Assembly (NCBI RefSeq): GCF_049348705.1
Contig: NZ_CP186485.1
Coordinates: 496,001-560,000 of the forward strand
Direction of reading: 5' to 3'
Origin: Paracoxiella cheracis
GTDB lineage: Bacteria > Pseudomonadota > Gammaproteobacteria > Coxiellales > Coxiellaceae
Length of the DNA stretch: 64,000 nt
In this document: piece after piece, positions 35,779 to 44,263 of the stretch
How positions within the stretch are numbered: position 1 is the first letter of the stretch
How the letters are laid out: each line of letters opens with the position of its first letter
Notes under the pieces: model-generated
What the model was told of the DNA's origin: nothing
What the model saw: only the letters and a program-made list of their open reading frames with translations
The model's database searches: none
Program-made: the position numbers and the translations under genes

Positions 35779-36227
35779 GGAAACGATAACGCCGCCCGAT
35801 ATAATTCTTCATCCGTTTGCGATTGACGCAGTTTGTCACAGTATGACTGATCTTTGAGTTTTTCAGCAAGGGCTCCGAGAATTTCCACGTGCTCTTCGGC
35901 TTTTTCTTCGGGAACTAATAATCCGCATATCAAATCAACGGGTGCTGTTTCTTTTGGAGCAAAATTAATAATGTTATTGAGTGAGATGATTACACAAAGT
36001 GGCCGCTTGAGCCCGCGAATCCGCGCATGCGGAATGGCAACACCATGTCCGATGGCAGTGTGGCCAATCCGCTCGCGCTTTTGTAGTGCTTCTAATATAT
36101 CTTGATATTTAACATCATTATCCCATTCGCTGGCTAGCTTACTGATGAGCTCCAATACCTTTTTTTTATTGAGGTCAGTCTGTTTGTAAACAGTCAGCTC
36201 GGGATGAATTAATGTGTTTAATTCCAT
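35775..36227 (-). CDS. ptsN: PTS IIA-like nitrogen regulatory protein PtsN
   Basis: EIIA(Ntr) of 150 residues with the phosphorylated histidine H67 in GHGVAIPHARI. In other gammaproteobacteria it receives phosphate from EI(Ntr) through NPr and acts on potassium transport and nitrogen/envelope control. ATG at 36227 is preferred; a TTG one codon earlier is also in frame. The next gene upstream is hpf, as in E. coli. Confidence 0.94.
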   Translation of the reverse strand: MELNTLIHPELTVYKQTDLNKKKVLELISKLASEWDNDVKYQDILEALQKRERIGHTAIGHGVAIPHARIRGLKRPLCVIISLNNIINFAPKETAPVDLICGLLVPEEKAEEHVEILGALAEKLKDQSYCDKLRQSQTDEELYRAALSFP

Positions 36228-36240
36228 CAATGATGCTCTG

Positions 36241-36516
36241 TCAGTTTTTTTTGTATTTGCTTAGTTGCGCCTCTAGTTTTTTCACCAGTAGATCAATGGT
36301 TTTATACATATCCGTTGATTCAGCGTTGGCGTTGATCGTGCTGCCAGGAACACCAATTTGTGCATCGGCAATTTGCCGGATTTTATTGACATGAAATGTG
36401 ATGCGGATGCTGGTGATCTGATCATTATGACATTGTATGCGTCGCAATTTCTTTTTAGTTAACTCGCGTAATGCGGGTGAGATGTCTATGCCTTGGCCTG
36501 TCATTTGTATCTGCAT
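36241..36516 (-). CDS. hpf: Ribosome hibernation promoting factor
   Basis: Short HPF/YfiA-type protein of 91 residues (MQIQMTGQGIDISPALREL, basic helix KKKLRRIQ, then ADAQIGVPGSTINANAES and DMYKTIDLLVKKLEAQL). It inactivates ribosomes by 100S dimer formation in stationary phase. AGGAG precedes the start. In most gammaproteobacteria rpoN lies between lptB and this gene; here only about 35 bases separate them. Confidence 0.95.
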   Translation of the reverse strand: MQIQMTGQGIDISPALRELTKKKLRRIQCHNDQITSIRITFHVNKIRQIADAQIGVPGSTINANAESTDMYKTIDLLVKKLEAQLSKYKKN

Positions 36517-36551
36517 GTTACTTCTCCTTAATGTGTTGAGTGTTTGAAGTA

Positions 36552-37274
36552 TTAAAGATCAAATTCGTGTCCTAAATAAACCTCCCTAACGTTTTTATTG
36601 GCTAAAATTTCCGTGGGTGTGCCGGCAGCGATGATGCTGCCTTCACTCACGATGTAAGCGCGTTGGCAAATGTCTAATGCTTCACGCACATTGTGATCCG
36701 TTATTAAAATACCGATGCCGCGATCGCGTAAATGCGTAATGATGCGTTTAATATCGATGACTGAAATGGGGTCGATACCCGCAAATGGCTCATCTAATAA
36801 AATAAATTTTGGGTCCATGGCTAATGCGCGGGCAATTTCGACGCGGCGTCGTTCGCCACCGGATAAACTGATGCCTTGTATGTCGCGTAAATGGCTAATG
36901 TGAAATTCTTGCAATAAGCTTTCGCATTTTTCTTGGCGTTCTTTTTTTGTTAAATCATCGCGTAATTCTAAAATTGCCATGATGTTGTCGTATACGGAAA
37001 GTTTGCGAAAGATAGAGGTTTCCTGGGGTAAATAGCCGATGCCAAGGCGTGCGCGCTTGTGCATTGGGAAGCGGCTGATATCTTGATCGTCTAAATAAAC
37101 ATGACCTTTATCAGGGGTGATTAAGCCGACGATCATATAAAAGCTAGTGGTTTTACCGGCGCCATTGGGTCCCAATAGACCGACGACTTCGTTGCTTATC
37201 GATAAGGAAACATCCTTAACAACTTGACGGGACTTATAACTTTTTTGCAACTTGTTAGCGCTGAGTGTGGGCAT
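36552..37274 (-). CDS. lptB: LPS export ABC transporter ATP-binding protein LptB
   Basis: ATPase of the LptB2FGC complex that extracts LPS from the inner membrane. The 240-residue protein has Walker A GPNGAGKTT, Q-loop GYLPQETSIF, signature ISLSGGERRRVEIARAL and Walker B FILLDEPFAGIDP. It follows lptA after 8 bases in the lptC-lptA-lptB order. LptF and LptG are not in the window. Confidence 0.98.
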   Translation of the reverse strand: MPTLSANKLQKSYKSRQVVKDVSLSISNEVVGLLGPNGAGKTTSFYMIVGLITPDKGHVYLDDQDISRFPMHKRARLGIGYLPQETSIFRKLSVYDNIMAILELRDDLTKKERQEKCESLLQEFHISHLRDIQGISLSGGERRRVEIARALAMDPKFILLDEPFAGIDPISVIDIKRIITHLRDRGIGILITDHNVREALDICQRAYIVSEGSIIAAGTPTEILANKNVREVYLGHEFDL

Positions 37275-37282
37275 TCTGGCTG

Positions 37283-37804
37283 CTATTTACTACCTTGCGG
37301 TTCAATCACGACAGTGGTTTTGCCATGCCCCTCGGGGCTCGTGGAGACCACCACCTGTTTACTTATATCATACCAGATATGAGGCCCTGTGAAGAGGTTT
37401 TCATCCTGCGTGACTTTTGCCCGTTTTAACAATAATACTTGATTTTTCAAGGGATAATACTTAATTGTGTCGGCTTGAGTAAATAATCGTTTAGGTTGAT
37501 TGTCCGGTAGGGTGGTGTAGTGGGCGGGTTGTCCGGTAGCTACGATTAAGATGATTTTATTATTCACCTTACTGTTATAAACCACCACCTTATCGCCGGT
37601 CAGCCGAGGGGTGCCCTGTGTTGCATGCACATGCCCTTGGTAAATCGTGGTGTGGAGATTTTGGTTGTAAATGATGGTGTCTGCCTGAATGTGGTAGGGC
37701 AGATATTGATCGTTTGTACGAGCAAGGACGATAATGGGTAGCAACAAGAAAATAAGGCCGAGCAGTTTACTGCTTGGTTTCCTTAGCCTGATTTTGGGGG
37801 ACAT
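37283..37804 (-). CDS. lptA: LPS transport periplasmic protein LptA
   Basis: Periplasmic bridge protein of 173 residues with a signal peptide (SKLLGLIFLLLPIIVLA) and one OstA-type beta-jellyroll (IQADTIIYNQNLHTTIYQGHV, then LTGDKVVVYNSK and TQADTIKYYPLKNQVLL). It overlaps lptC by 38 bases. Together with LptC it carries LPS across the periplasm. Confidence 0.93.
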   Translation of the reverse strand: MSPKIRLRKPSSKLLGLIFLLLPIIVLARTNDQYLPYHIQADTIIYNQNLHTTIYQGHVHATQGTPRLTGDKVVVYNSKVNNKIILIVATGQPAHYTTLPDNQPKRLFTQADTIKYYPLKNQVLLLKRAKVTQDENLFTGPHIWYDISKQVVVSTSPEGHGKTTVVIEPQGSK

Positions 37805-38351
37805 AAATACCTCTTGAGTGTGACAATAACGTAATGATGCCCTTTTTAAAATCTGCGTTCATGCCCTTTGCTTTCACGATCCATCCGGGGCGGGTAATGG
37901 TGACGTTTTCATCGGTTTGTGCATAAGATTTGCGGGGATAAAACGTCATCGCGCTGGTTTTAATCGTCGTCTCACGGTTGTTGGGTTCTTGTGGTTGATG
38001 CACCACCACATGGCCCCATAAATAAACCCAGTCTATACCATTTTGGCTTTTGCCGTTGTCGGCCGATACATACCAAGGAATATGTTCACTGGTGTAAATC
38101 ATCATGGTCGGCTTTTGGAAGCGCGCGGCATTATTATGAGGATAATGCATGATTTTCGGTGTTTGAAGCTCGCTATGCAAAAGTCCTTGGTTGTTGTATT
38201 CGTAATAATTTACGTTGGTCATGAACGTATCGGGGCGACGATCTAACGTGGCGCGCTCCTGGATTCGATGGTGATTACTGTGCACCATAAGAATGGTACT
38301 GAGACAAGCGACAGCAATTAAAAATAAACTTAACCAGACGTTTCTACTCAT
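37767..38351 (-). CDS. lptC: LPS export membrane-anchored protein LptC
   Basis: Bitopic protein of 194 residues: one N-terminal helix (VWLSLFLIAVACLSTILMV) and a periplasmic OstA-like domain (YYEYNNQGLLHSEL, WGHVVVHQ, TYPRKSYAQTDENVTI with Thr replaced by Phe). Identification follows from size, helix, position between kdsC and lptA and the LptC-like strand pattern. Its ATG overlaps the kdsC stop (ATGA). Confidence 0.92.
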   Translation of the reverse strand: MSRNVWLSLFLIAVACLSTILMVHSNHHRIQERATLDRRPDTFMTNVNYYEYNNQGLLHSELQTPKIMHYPHNNAARFQKPTMMIYTSEHIPWYVSADNGKSQNGIDWVYLWGHVVVHQPQEPNNRETTIKTSAMTFYPRKSYAQTDENVTITRPGWIVKAKGMNADFKKGIITLLSHSRGIYVPQNQAKETKQ

Positions 38352-38848
38352 CGACTTTGCTCATGGAGGATCATGTCACAGACTTCGCGCACAGCACCGT
38401 GCCCGCCAGTGTGTTGGGTTTGCCAATCCGATTGTTGTTTTACTTGTGTCACGGCATTAGCAACTGCAATGCTTAATCCTACTTGTTTCATCACGGGTAA
38501 ATCGGGTAGATCATCGCCGACGTAGGCAACAGTGTCTTTTGAAATATTTAACTGCGACAATAATTCTTCAAAGGCCGTGATCTTTGATACTTGACCTTGA
38601 TAAATATGTTGTACGCCTAATTCTTGCATGCGAGCAGTAACGACCGGACTGTTTCGACTTGAAATAATAGCGACAGGAATACCGGCATTTTGTAGGTTTT
38701 TAATGCCCATTCCATCGTGGGTGTGAAAAGATTTCATTTCATTGCCATCGGGCGTTAACCAAATTTTGCCGTCGGTTAAAACACCATCGACATCTAAAAT
38801 GAGTAATTGGATACGACGAAATTTTTCAGTAATGGAATCTTTTGACAT
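38348..38848 (-). CDS. kdsC: 3-deoxy-D-manno-octulosonate 8-phosphate phosphatase
   Basis: HAD phosphatase of 166 residues that converts KDO-8-phosphate to KDO. The catalytic Asp pair is D19/D21 in LILDVDGVLTDG, and motif III/IV are VAYVGDDLPDLPVM. The ATG at 38848 yields MSKDSITEKFRRIQ; a longer frame from 38914 runs back into kdsD. It lies directly behind kdsD and before lptC, the usual KDO-LPS order. Confidence 0.95.
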   Translation of the reverse strand: MSKDSITEKFRRIQLLILDVDGVLTDGKIWLTPDGNEMKSFHTHDGMGIKNLQNAGIPVAIISSRNSPVVTARMQELGVQHIYQGQVSKITAFEELLSQLNISKDTVAYVGDDLPDLPVMKQVGLSIAVANAVTQVKQQSDWQTQHTGGHGAVREVCDMILHEQSR

Positions 38849-38849
38849 T

Positions 38850-39827
38850 TTAGATAACACCTGCACGTAATAAATCGTGCATATGAACCACACCCAGTGG
38901 AATGCGTGACTCATCAGTTACGATGAGGGACGTGATTTTATATTCTTGCATTATTTTTAACGCTTCAGCGGCTAATAATTTCGGTGAGGCGGTAACGCTT
39001 TTTTCGGTCATCACGTCACGAATGAGCGTGTTGTGAATGTCATAGCCTTTGTCTATGGTGCGACGTAAATCGCCGTCGGTAAAAATGCCAATTAACTCAC
39101 CGTTATCGGAAACGACAGCCGTCATGCCTAAACTCTTTTGGGTGATTTCAATGAGTGCTTGGTCGAGCAGACAATCCGGTTTAACGATAGGAATGCTGTT
39201 ATTGGTATGCATGATATCGTCGATGTGCAATAAGAGGCGCCGTCCTAAAGAACCGCCGGGATGAATGCGTGCAAAATCGTCTGATGTGAAGCCGCGAGCA
39301 TCTAACAAGGCGATCGCTAATGCATCTCCCATAACCAGGGTAGCCGTGGTGCTTGACGTGGGTGCAAGGCCGAGTGGGCAGGCTTCTTGTTCGACGCTCA
39401 CATCCAAACAAATAGCGGCAGATTTACCGAGGGTTGAGCTCGGTTTGCCGGTGATGGCAATCAAGGTGGTTCCTAAGCGTTTGAGAGTTGGAATAATATT
39501 TATCAGCTCATTGGTTTCGCCGGAATAAGAAATACCGATTACAACATCTTCGGGGGTAATCATGCCCATGTCGCCGTGGCTCGCTTCACTCGGATGAACG
39601 TAAAAGGCAGGAGTGCCTGTGCTTGCAAAGGTGGCAGCGATTTTCCGGGCGATGTGGCCCGACTTGCCCATGCCGATGACGACAATACGTCCTTTGCAGT
39701 TTAGCATGGTTTCACAAGCGTTGACGAAATGGTCGTCAATTTTTTTTTGAAGAGATTCAATAGCTTGCATCTCAGTTGCAATAACTGCTTGTCCTAACTT
39801 TTTGATATTATCACTATTTTGCATCAT
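38850..39827 (-). CDS. kdsD: Arabinose-5-phosphate isomerase (SIS plus CBS domains)
   Basis: Interconverts ribulose-5-phosphate and arabinose-5-phosphate for KDO synthesis. The SIS domain spans residues about 25-190 (VIGMGKSGHIARKIAATFAS, ISYSGETNEL, GLAPTSSTTATLVMGDA) and two CBS domains follow (LGMTAVVSDNGELIGIFTDG and KITSLIVTDESRIPLGV). Length is about 325 residues. The start MMQNSDNIKKLG at 39827 (or the next ATG) is preferred over a longer frame from 39902 that would overlap the promoter region. First gene of the minus-strand run. Confidence 0.94.
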   Translation of the reverse strand: MMQNSDNIKKLGQAVIATEMQAIESLQKKIDDHFVNACETMLNCKGRIVVIGMGKSGHIARKIAATFASTGTPAFYVHPSEASHGDMGMITPEDVVIGISYSGETNELINIIPTLKRLGTTLIAITGKPSSTLGKSAAICLDVSVEQEACPLGLAPTSSTTATLVMGDALAIALLDARGFTSDDFARIHPGGSLGRRLLLHIDDIMHTNNSIPIVKPDCLLDQALIEITQKSLGMTAVVSDNGELIGIFTDGDLRRTIDKGYDIHNTLIRDVMTEKSVTASPKLLAAEALKIMQEYKITSLIVTDESRIPLGVVHMHDLLRAGVI

Positions 39828-39848
39828 GTTTCGTCTTAATGAATTTAG

Positions 39849-39902
39849 TAGGCAGCGTGTGTTGGTTTCGGTATTATAAGGCATATTGCAGAATTTAGTC
39901 AC
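39849..39902. promoter_or_regulatory. Overlapping divergent promoters between kdsD and mlaF
   Basis: One AT-rich core (TATTATAA at 39872-39879) can serve as -10 on both strands. Plus strand: TAGGCA (39849-39854), 17 bp, TATTAT. Minus strand: GTGACT (39902-39897), 18 bp, TATAAT (39878-39873). Both -35 boxes match four of six consensus bases. If both are used, the two envelope operons compete for one site. Confidence 0.45.
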
Positions 39903-39927
39903 TAGATTTCAGAACTTACGAACGATT

Positions 39928-40731
39928 ATGCATGAGAACAAAGAACATATTGTAATAATTGATGATCTTCATTATTCGCGTGGAGATAAAAAGATTTTCA
40001 GAGGCGTTAATCTCGCCATTAAGCGCGGAAAAGTGACGGCCATCATGGGGCCCAGCGGAACGGGAAAAACTACCCTGTTGCGCCTTATTGGTGGACAGCT
40101 TAAACCCGATAGTGGTCAATTGAAGGTCAATGGGAGCGATGTGCCCTCGCTGTCACGCAGTAAACTAAAGCAGCTTCGTCGTAGAATGGGTTTGCTTTTT
40201 CAGGAAGGGGCGCTATTCTCTGATCTCAATGTCTTTGAAAACGTTGCCTTTTTGCTTCGCGAGCACACAAAGCTGCCAGAAGATATGATTCGAGATCTCG
40301 TGCTGATGAAACTCGAAGCCGTCGGTCTTCGCGGTGCCGCCGGGCTACAAACGAGCGAGCTCTCGGGTGGTATGGCTAGGCGCGTTGCATTGGCTCGGGC
40401 AATCATGTTAGATCCTGAATTAATGATGTACGATGAGCCGTTTACAGGGCAGGATCCGATCAATCGTGGCGTGCTTTTGAATTTGATACGCCGCCTGAAT
40501 GATGCCTTTGGGCTTACTAGCGTCCTCGTTTCCCATGATGTGAGAGATGTGACCGCTGTGGCCGACTATATTTATGTGCTCGCGAATGGCACTGTGATTG
40601 GTTCTGGGACTCCAGAAGAAGTCATCAATGATACATCGCCTCAGCTCCAACAATTTGTTCAAGGTTTGCCCGATGGGCCAGTCCCTTTTCAATATCCCGC
40701 TGATAATTTTAAACAGGATTTAGGCTTGTGA
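39928..40731 (+). CDS. mlaF: Phospholipid ABC transporter ATP-binding protein MlaF
   Basis: ATPase (267 residues) of the MlaFEDB complex, which moves phospholipid between inner and outer membrane to keep outer-leaflet asymmetry. Walker A GPSGTGKTTLL, Q-loop GLLFQEGALFSDL, signature SELSGGMARRVALARAI, Walker B LMMYDEPFTGQDP. The last motif (FTGQDP) is typical of MlaF itself. MHENKEHIVIIDDL at 39928 is the natural start; the frame is open further up to 39886. Confidence 0.95.
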   Translation: MHENKEHIVIIDDLHYSRGDKKIFRGVNLAIKRGKVTAIMGPSGTGKTTLLRLIGGQLKPDSGQLKVNGSDVPSLSRSKLKQLRRRMGLLFQEGALFSDLNVFENVAFLLREHTKLPEDMIRDLVLMKLEAVGLRGAAGLQTSELSGGMARRVALARAIMLDPELMMYDEPFTGQDPINRGVLLNLIRRLNDAFGLTSVLVSHDVRDVTAVADYIYVLANGTVIGSGTPEEVINDTSPQLQQFVQGLPDGPVPFQYPADNFKQDLGL

Positions 40732-41510
40732 TTGCACAGATTCAAACAATGGGCCGTGCTGGGCTCAATTTTTGTCAAAAAATTGGACAATCTGGTATTT
40801 TTGTTGTGCGTGTCGTCTTTCAGGTGCCAAGATGGCGGCAGGCGTGGCCATTATTAGCCGAGCAACTCTATCGAGTTGGGGTGCTCTCACTCGTGATTGT
40901 TCTATTATCTGCTATGTTTATAGGTATGGTAGTCGCATTACAGGGTTACAACACCCTAAGGAAGTTTGGTGCAGAACAGGAGTTAGGCCAACTTTTAGCG
41001 TTGAGCGTCGTTCGCGAATTGGGACCAGTGATTACCGCATTATTATTCGCAGGACGTGCCGGCTCAGCGTTAACGGCCGAAATTGGATTGATGCGGGCAA
41101 CCGAACAATTAAGTTGCATGGAGATGATGGCTGTTGATCCTTTGTGGCGAGTCATTGCTCCACGTTTTTGGGCTGGAATGATTTCGATGCCCATTCTTAC
41201 TATTTTATTCAATATTACTGCAATTTACGGCGGCCAATTAGTGGGTGTTGATTGGCTTGGTGTAGATGGCGGTTCTTTCTGGGCGAACATGCAATCAGCG
41301 GTGAGTTTCCGTACAGATATTGTGAACGGAATTATCAAAGCGATCGTGTTCGGGTTTGTCATTACATGGATTTCTGTTTATCAAGGATATCATGCCGCGC
41401 CTAATTCCGCGGGGATTAGTCGTGCTACTACAAAAACTGTAGTATATTCGTCGCTCATGACGTTGGCATTAGATTTTGTCTTAACGGCAGTTATGATGGG
41501 GGGTTGGTAA
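40728..41510 (+). CDS. mlaE: Phospholipid ABC transporter permease MlaE
   Basis: Permease of 260 residues with five or six helices and the conserved FGAEQELGQLLALSVVRELG and LLFAGRAGSALTAEIGLM segments. The GTG start at 40728 overlaps the mlaF stop by four bases. Unlike the permease at 22.4 kb, it has no STAS domain; here MlaB is a separate gene. Confidence 0.95.
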   Translation: MIAQIQTMGRAGLNFCQKIGQSGIFVVRVVFQVPRWRQAWPLLAEQLYRVGVLSLVIVLLSAMFIGMVVALQGYNTLRKFGAEQELGQLLALSVVRELGPVITALLFAGRAGSALTAEIGLMRATEQLSCMEMMAVDPLWRVIAPRFWAGMISMPILTILFNITAIYGGQLVGVDWLGVDGGSFWANMQSAVSFRTDIVNGIIKAIVFGFVITWISVYQGYHAAPNSAGISRATTKTVVYSSLMTLALDFVLTAVMMGGW

Positions 41511-41512
41511 CC

Positions 41513-42031
41513 TTGAAAGCAAGATCGATCGAATTTATTGTGGGCATTTTTATGATGGCGGGCCTAGCGGCGCTAATTTTATTGGCGTTTAAGGTGAGTG
41601 GCCTAGCATCGTTTGGCACGAGTCAAACTTATACGTTAACGGCAGACTTTGACAATGTCGGTGATTTGAAAGTACATGCACCGGTATCTATATCGGGTGT
41701 GCGCATTGGGCAAGTCAGTGGTATTTCCATCGATAGAGACAATTTCCGTGCGAAAGTTACGTTGCAAATCGAAAATAAAATGGATTCTCTGCCGATCGAC
41801 ACGTCAGCCAGTATATTCACACAAGGTATTTTAGGCTCCAATTACATCAATTTGACACCAGGTTTTGAAGAGCAAAATCTAAAGAATGGCGACAGAATCG
41901 AAACCACGCATTCTGCGCTTATTTTAGAAAATTTGATTGGGCAGTTAATTTATAATCTACAAGGAAAAAGTAATAAGGATGTGACTACAAAAAACAATAT
42001 TAAAGAAGGAGTCACTCATGAAGCGCCTTAA
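41513..42031 (+). CDS. mlaD: Phospholipid transport MCE protein MlaD
   Basis: Membrane-anchored MCE protein of about 172 residues: N-terminal helix (FIVGIFMMAGLAALILLAF), then the MCE domain (FDNVGDLKVHAPVSISGVRI, IDTSASIFTQGILGSNYINL). Start codons are TTG at 41504 or 41513; the latter is preferred because MKARSIEFIVGIF matches MlaD N-termini and a G-run precedes it. It is much shorter than the MCE protein at 24.4 kb. Its end overlaps mlaC. Confidence 0.92.
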   Translation: MKARSIEFIVGIFMMAGLAALILLAFKVSGLASFGTSQTYTLTADFDNVGDLKVHAPVSISGVRIGQVSGISIDRDNFRAKVTLQIENKMDSLPIDTSASIFTQGILGSNYINLTPGFEEQNLKNGDRIETTHSALILENLIGQLIYNLQGKSNKDVTTKNNIKEGVTHEAP

Positions 42032-42626
42032 AAAATGGGCTTTATTATTTCCATTATTCGTATTCTGTAGCTTAGTGTTTGCAGCGCCTTCGCCTTTGGC
42101 GACGATGCAATCGGTTGCAAATCAAACGTTATCGTATTTACAAAAAAATAAATCACGCTTGAAAGGCAATCCGCAGCTCATTCATAGTATTGTTAATCGT
42201 GTGTTAGTGCCTCATATCGATGCAGATCGTATGGGAGGTGCTGTGGTAGGTCGACGATATTGGAGCGATGCAACACCTGCACAACGCAGTGAGTTTATCA
42301 GACAATTTAAATATTTAGTGATTTCAACTTATTCTAATGCGCTTTCCTCTTACGACGACGACAAGGTTCGGTTTTACCCAATCCGCGGGAATTCCGCAGG
42401 GCAAAAAACGGTCCAAGTGAGAAGCGTCATTATACGAAAAAATGGTCAGCGCATTTCAATAGATTACGATTTAGCACTCAGTGGTGGTCAATGGAAAGTG
42501 TATGACTTTAGCATCGAAAATGTGAGTATGGTGCAAAGTTATCGTTCACAATTTGCCGGCGTGCTGGCTCGTGGTGGTTTGCCGCTGTTGATACAACGGT
42601 TGGTTATTCATAATCGAGGTTCATAG
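42018..42626 (+). CDS. mlaC: Periplasmic phospholipid-binding protein MlaC
   Basis: Periplasmic shuttle of 202 residues with a signal peptide (WALLFPLFVFCSLVFA). The mature protein shows the MlaC/Tol-Tgd2 pattern: VNRVLVPHIDADRMGGAVVG, RSEFIRQFKYLVISTYSNAL and VYDFSIENVSMVQSYRSQFA. AAGAAGGAG precedes the start inside the end of mlaD. Confidence 0.95.
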   Translation: MKRLKKWALLFPLFVFCSLVFAAPSPLATMQSVANQTLSYLQKNKSRLKGNPQLIHSIVNRVLVPHIDADRMGGAVVGRRYWSDATPAQRSEFIRQFKYLVISTYSNALSSYDDDKVRFYPIRGNSAGQKTVQVRSVIIRKNGQRISIDYDLALSGGQWKVYDFSIENVSMVQSYRSQFAGVLARGGLPLLIQRLVIHNRGS

Positions 42627-42628
42627 TT

Positions 42629-42925
42629 GTGAGTGAGGCAACGATTAGTCGCAATAATGATGCACTGTATGTGAGCGGTGAAATTAACATTAAAACCGTG
42701 ACGACATTGCGTCAATGTGGTGATTCACTCATTAATGAAATTGATACACCCATCATAGATTTTAAGGGCGTTACACAATCTGATAGTAGTGGATTAGCGC
42801 TCATGATGGCTTGGAAGCGTGCAGCGAAGAAAGGCAATAAAACGATTCAGTTTATCAACGTTCCGCCATCGTTGCATGCCATCGCGGATGTGTGCGATGT
42901 CAGTGAGATTTTAGGATTAAAATAA
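42629..42925 (+). CDS. mlaB: STAS-domain protein MlaB
   Basis: A 98-residue STAS domain protein that binds MlaF and controls its activity. Key stretch TPIIDFKGVTQSDSSGLALM with the exposed Ser-Ser. GTG start two bases after the mlaC stop. In E. coli ibaG follows; here murA starts three bases after the stop, so ibaG is absent from this locus. Confidence 0.9.
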   Translation: MSEATISRNNDALYVSGEINIKTVTTLRQCGDSLINEIDTPIIDFKGVTQSDSSGLALMMAWKRAAKKGNKTIQFINVPPSLHAIADVCDVSEILGLK

Positions 42926-42928
42926 ATA

Positions 42929-44239
42929 ATGGATAAATTAATTATTACAGGCGGTATTACCCTCAATGGGGTCATCCGAATTTCAGGCGCAAAAAATGCT
43001 GTGCTGCCTGTTTTAGCTGCTTCATTGCTCGTTGAAGGTCCTATCACACTGAGCAACATTCCACATTTGAATGATGTTACCACCATGATGGAATTATTAG
43101 GCCGCATGGGGGCGCAAATTACTGTTGATGAGCGCATGAATATTGAAATCGACTCATCACATATCACGAATTTCCACGCACCCTACGAATTAGTTAAAAC
43201 GATGCGTGCCTCGATTTTGGTGCTTGGGCCCTTATTATCACGCTATGGTAAGGCGGAAGTTTCTTTACCGGGTGGTTGTGCCATCGGTTCGCGTCCCGTT
43301 GATGTTCATATCGATGGAATGCGTGCTTTAGGTGCTGAGGTCAATGTGGTTAATGGGTTTATTCAAGCCGAAGTGAAGGGTCCATGTCTGAAAGGCGCAG
43401 AACTTAATCTTGGTAAAATCACAGTTACGGGTACCGAAAATTTAATGATGGCTGCTGCGTTAGCCGAGGGAAAAACGATTATTCACAATGCCGCGTGTGA
43501 GCCCGAAGTGCTAGATCTTGCGAATTTTCTCAATAAAATGGGCGCGAAAATTTCGGGAGCGGGTACGGACACCATTGAAATTGAAGGGGTTGAGCATTTA
43601 ATAGGTGGTAGTTACAGCGTCATGCCGGATCGAATTGAGGGAGGAACCTATTTAATCGCAGCAGCAATGACGCGCGGCCACATTCAGATAAAAGAAGTTT
43701 GTCCGAATACATTAGGTGCGGTGTTGGATAAACTTCGTGAAGCGGGTGCGAGTATTAAAATCGGTGATAATTGGGTTGATCTTGATATGAAGGGTCGAAG
43801 ACCGCTTGCCGTGAATGTGACGACAGCGCCGTACCCCGAATTCCCCACGGATATGCAAGCACAATTTATGGCGATGAATATCGTCGCAGAGGGTGAGTCT
43901 GTTATTACAGAAACTGTTTTCGAAAATCGATTTATGCATGTTCACGAAATGCGTCGTATGGGTGCAGATATTTCATTAAAAGGGAATAGCGCATCTTGTC
44001 GCGGCAAAGATCATTTAACGGGTGCGCCCGTGATGGCGACGGACTTGCGGGCATCTGCCGGATTGGTGTTGGCAGGTCTAATGGCGCGCGGTAACACGAT
44101 CGTCGATCGCATTTATCATATCGATCGCGGTTATGAATGTATTGAAGAAAAACTTTCTCAATTAGGGGCCAAAATACAGCGTGTTTCTTCACGATCGTAT
44201 TCATCGAAGCCTACTAAAAAGAATTCAAGCCAGAAATAA
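42929..44239 (+). CDS. murA: UDP-N-acetylglucosamine 1-carboxyvinyltransferase
   Basis: First committed enzyme of peptidoglycan synthesis: transfers enolpyruvate from PEP to UDP-GlcNAc. The 436-residue protein has the active-site C117 in LPGGCAIGSRPVDVH (target of fosfomycin) and KNAVLPVLAASLL near the start. The C-terminus is extended by a short basic, Ser-rich tail (SSRSYSSKPTKKNSS), about 15 residues longer than E. coli MurA. Confidence 0.98.
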   Translation: MDKLIITGGITLNGVIRISGAKNAVLPVLAASLLVEGPITLSNIPHLNDVTTMMELLGRMGAQITVDERMNIEIDSSHITNFHAPYELVKTMRASILVLGPLLSRYGKAEVSLPGGCAIGSRPVDVHIDGMRALGAEVNVVNGFIQAEVKGPCLKGAELNLGKITVTGTENLMMAAALAEGKTIIHNAACEPEVLDLANFLNKMGAKISGAGTDTIEIEGVEHLIGGSYSVMPDRIEGGTYLIAAAMTRGHIQIKEVCPNTLGAVLDKLREAGASIKIGDNWVDLDMKGRRPLAVNVTTAPYPEFPTDMQAQFMAMNIVAEGESVITETVFENRFMHVHEMRRMGADISLKGNSASCRGKDHLTGAPVMATDLRASAGLVLAGLMARGNTIVDRIYHIDRGYECIEEKLSQLGAKIQRVSSRSYSSKPTKKNSSQK

Positions 44240-44263
44240 TTTTGATCGTATTGGAGAGTCAGT

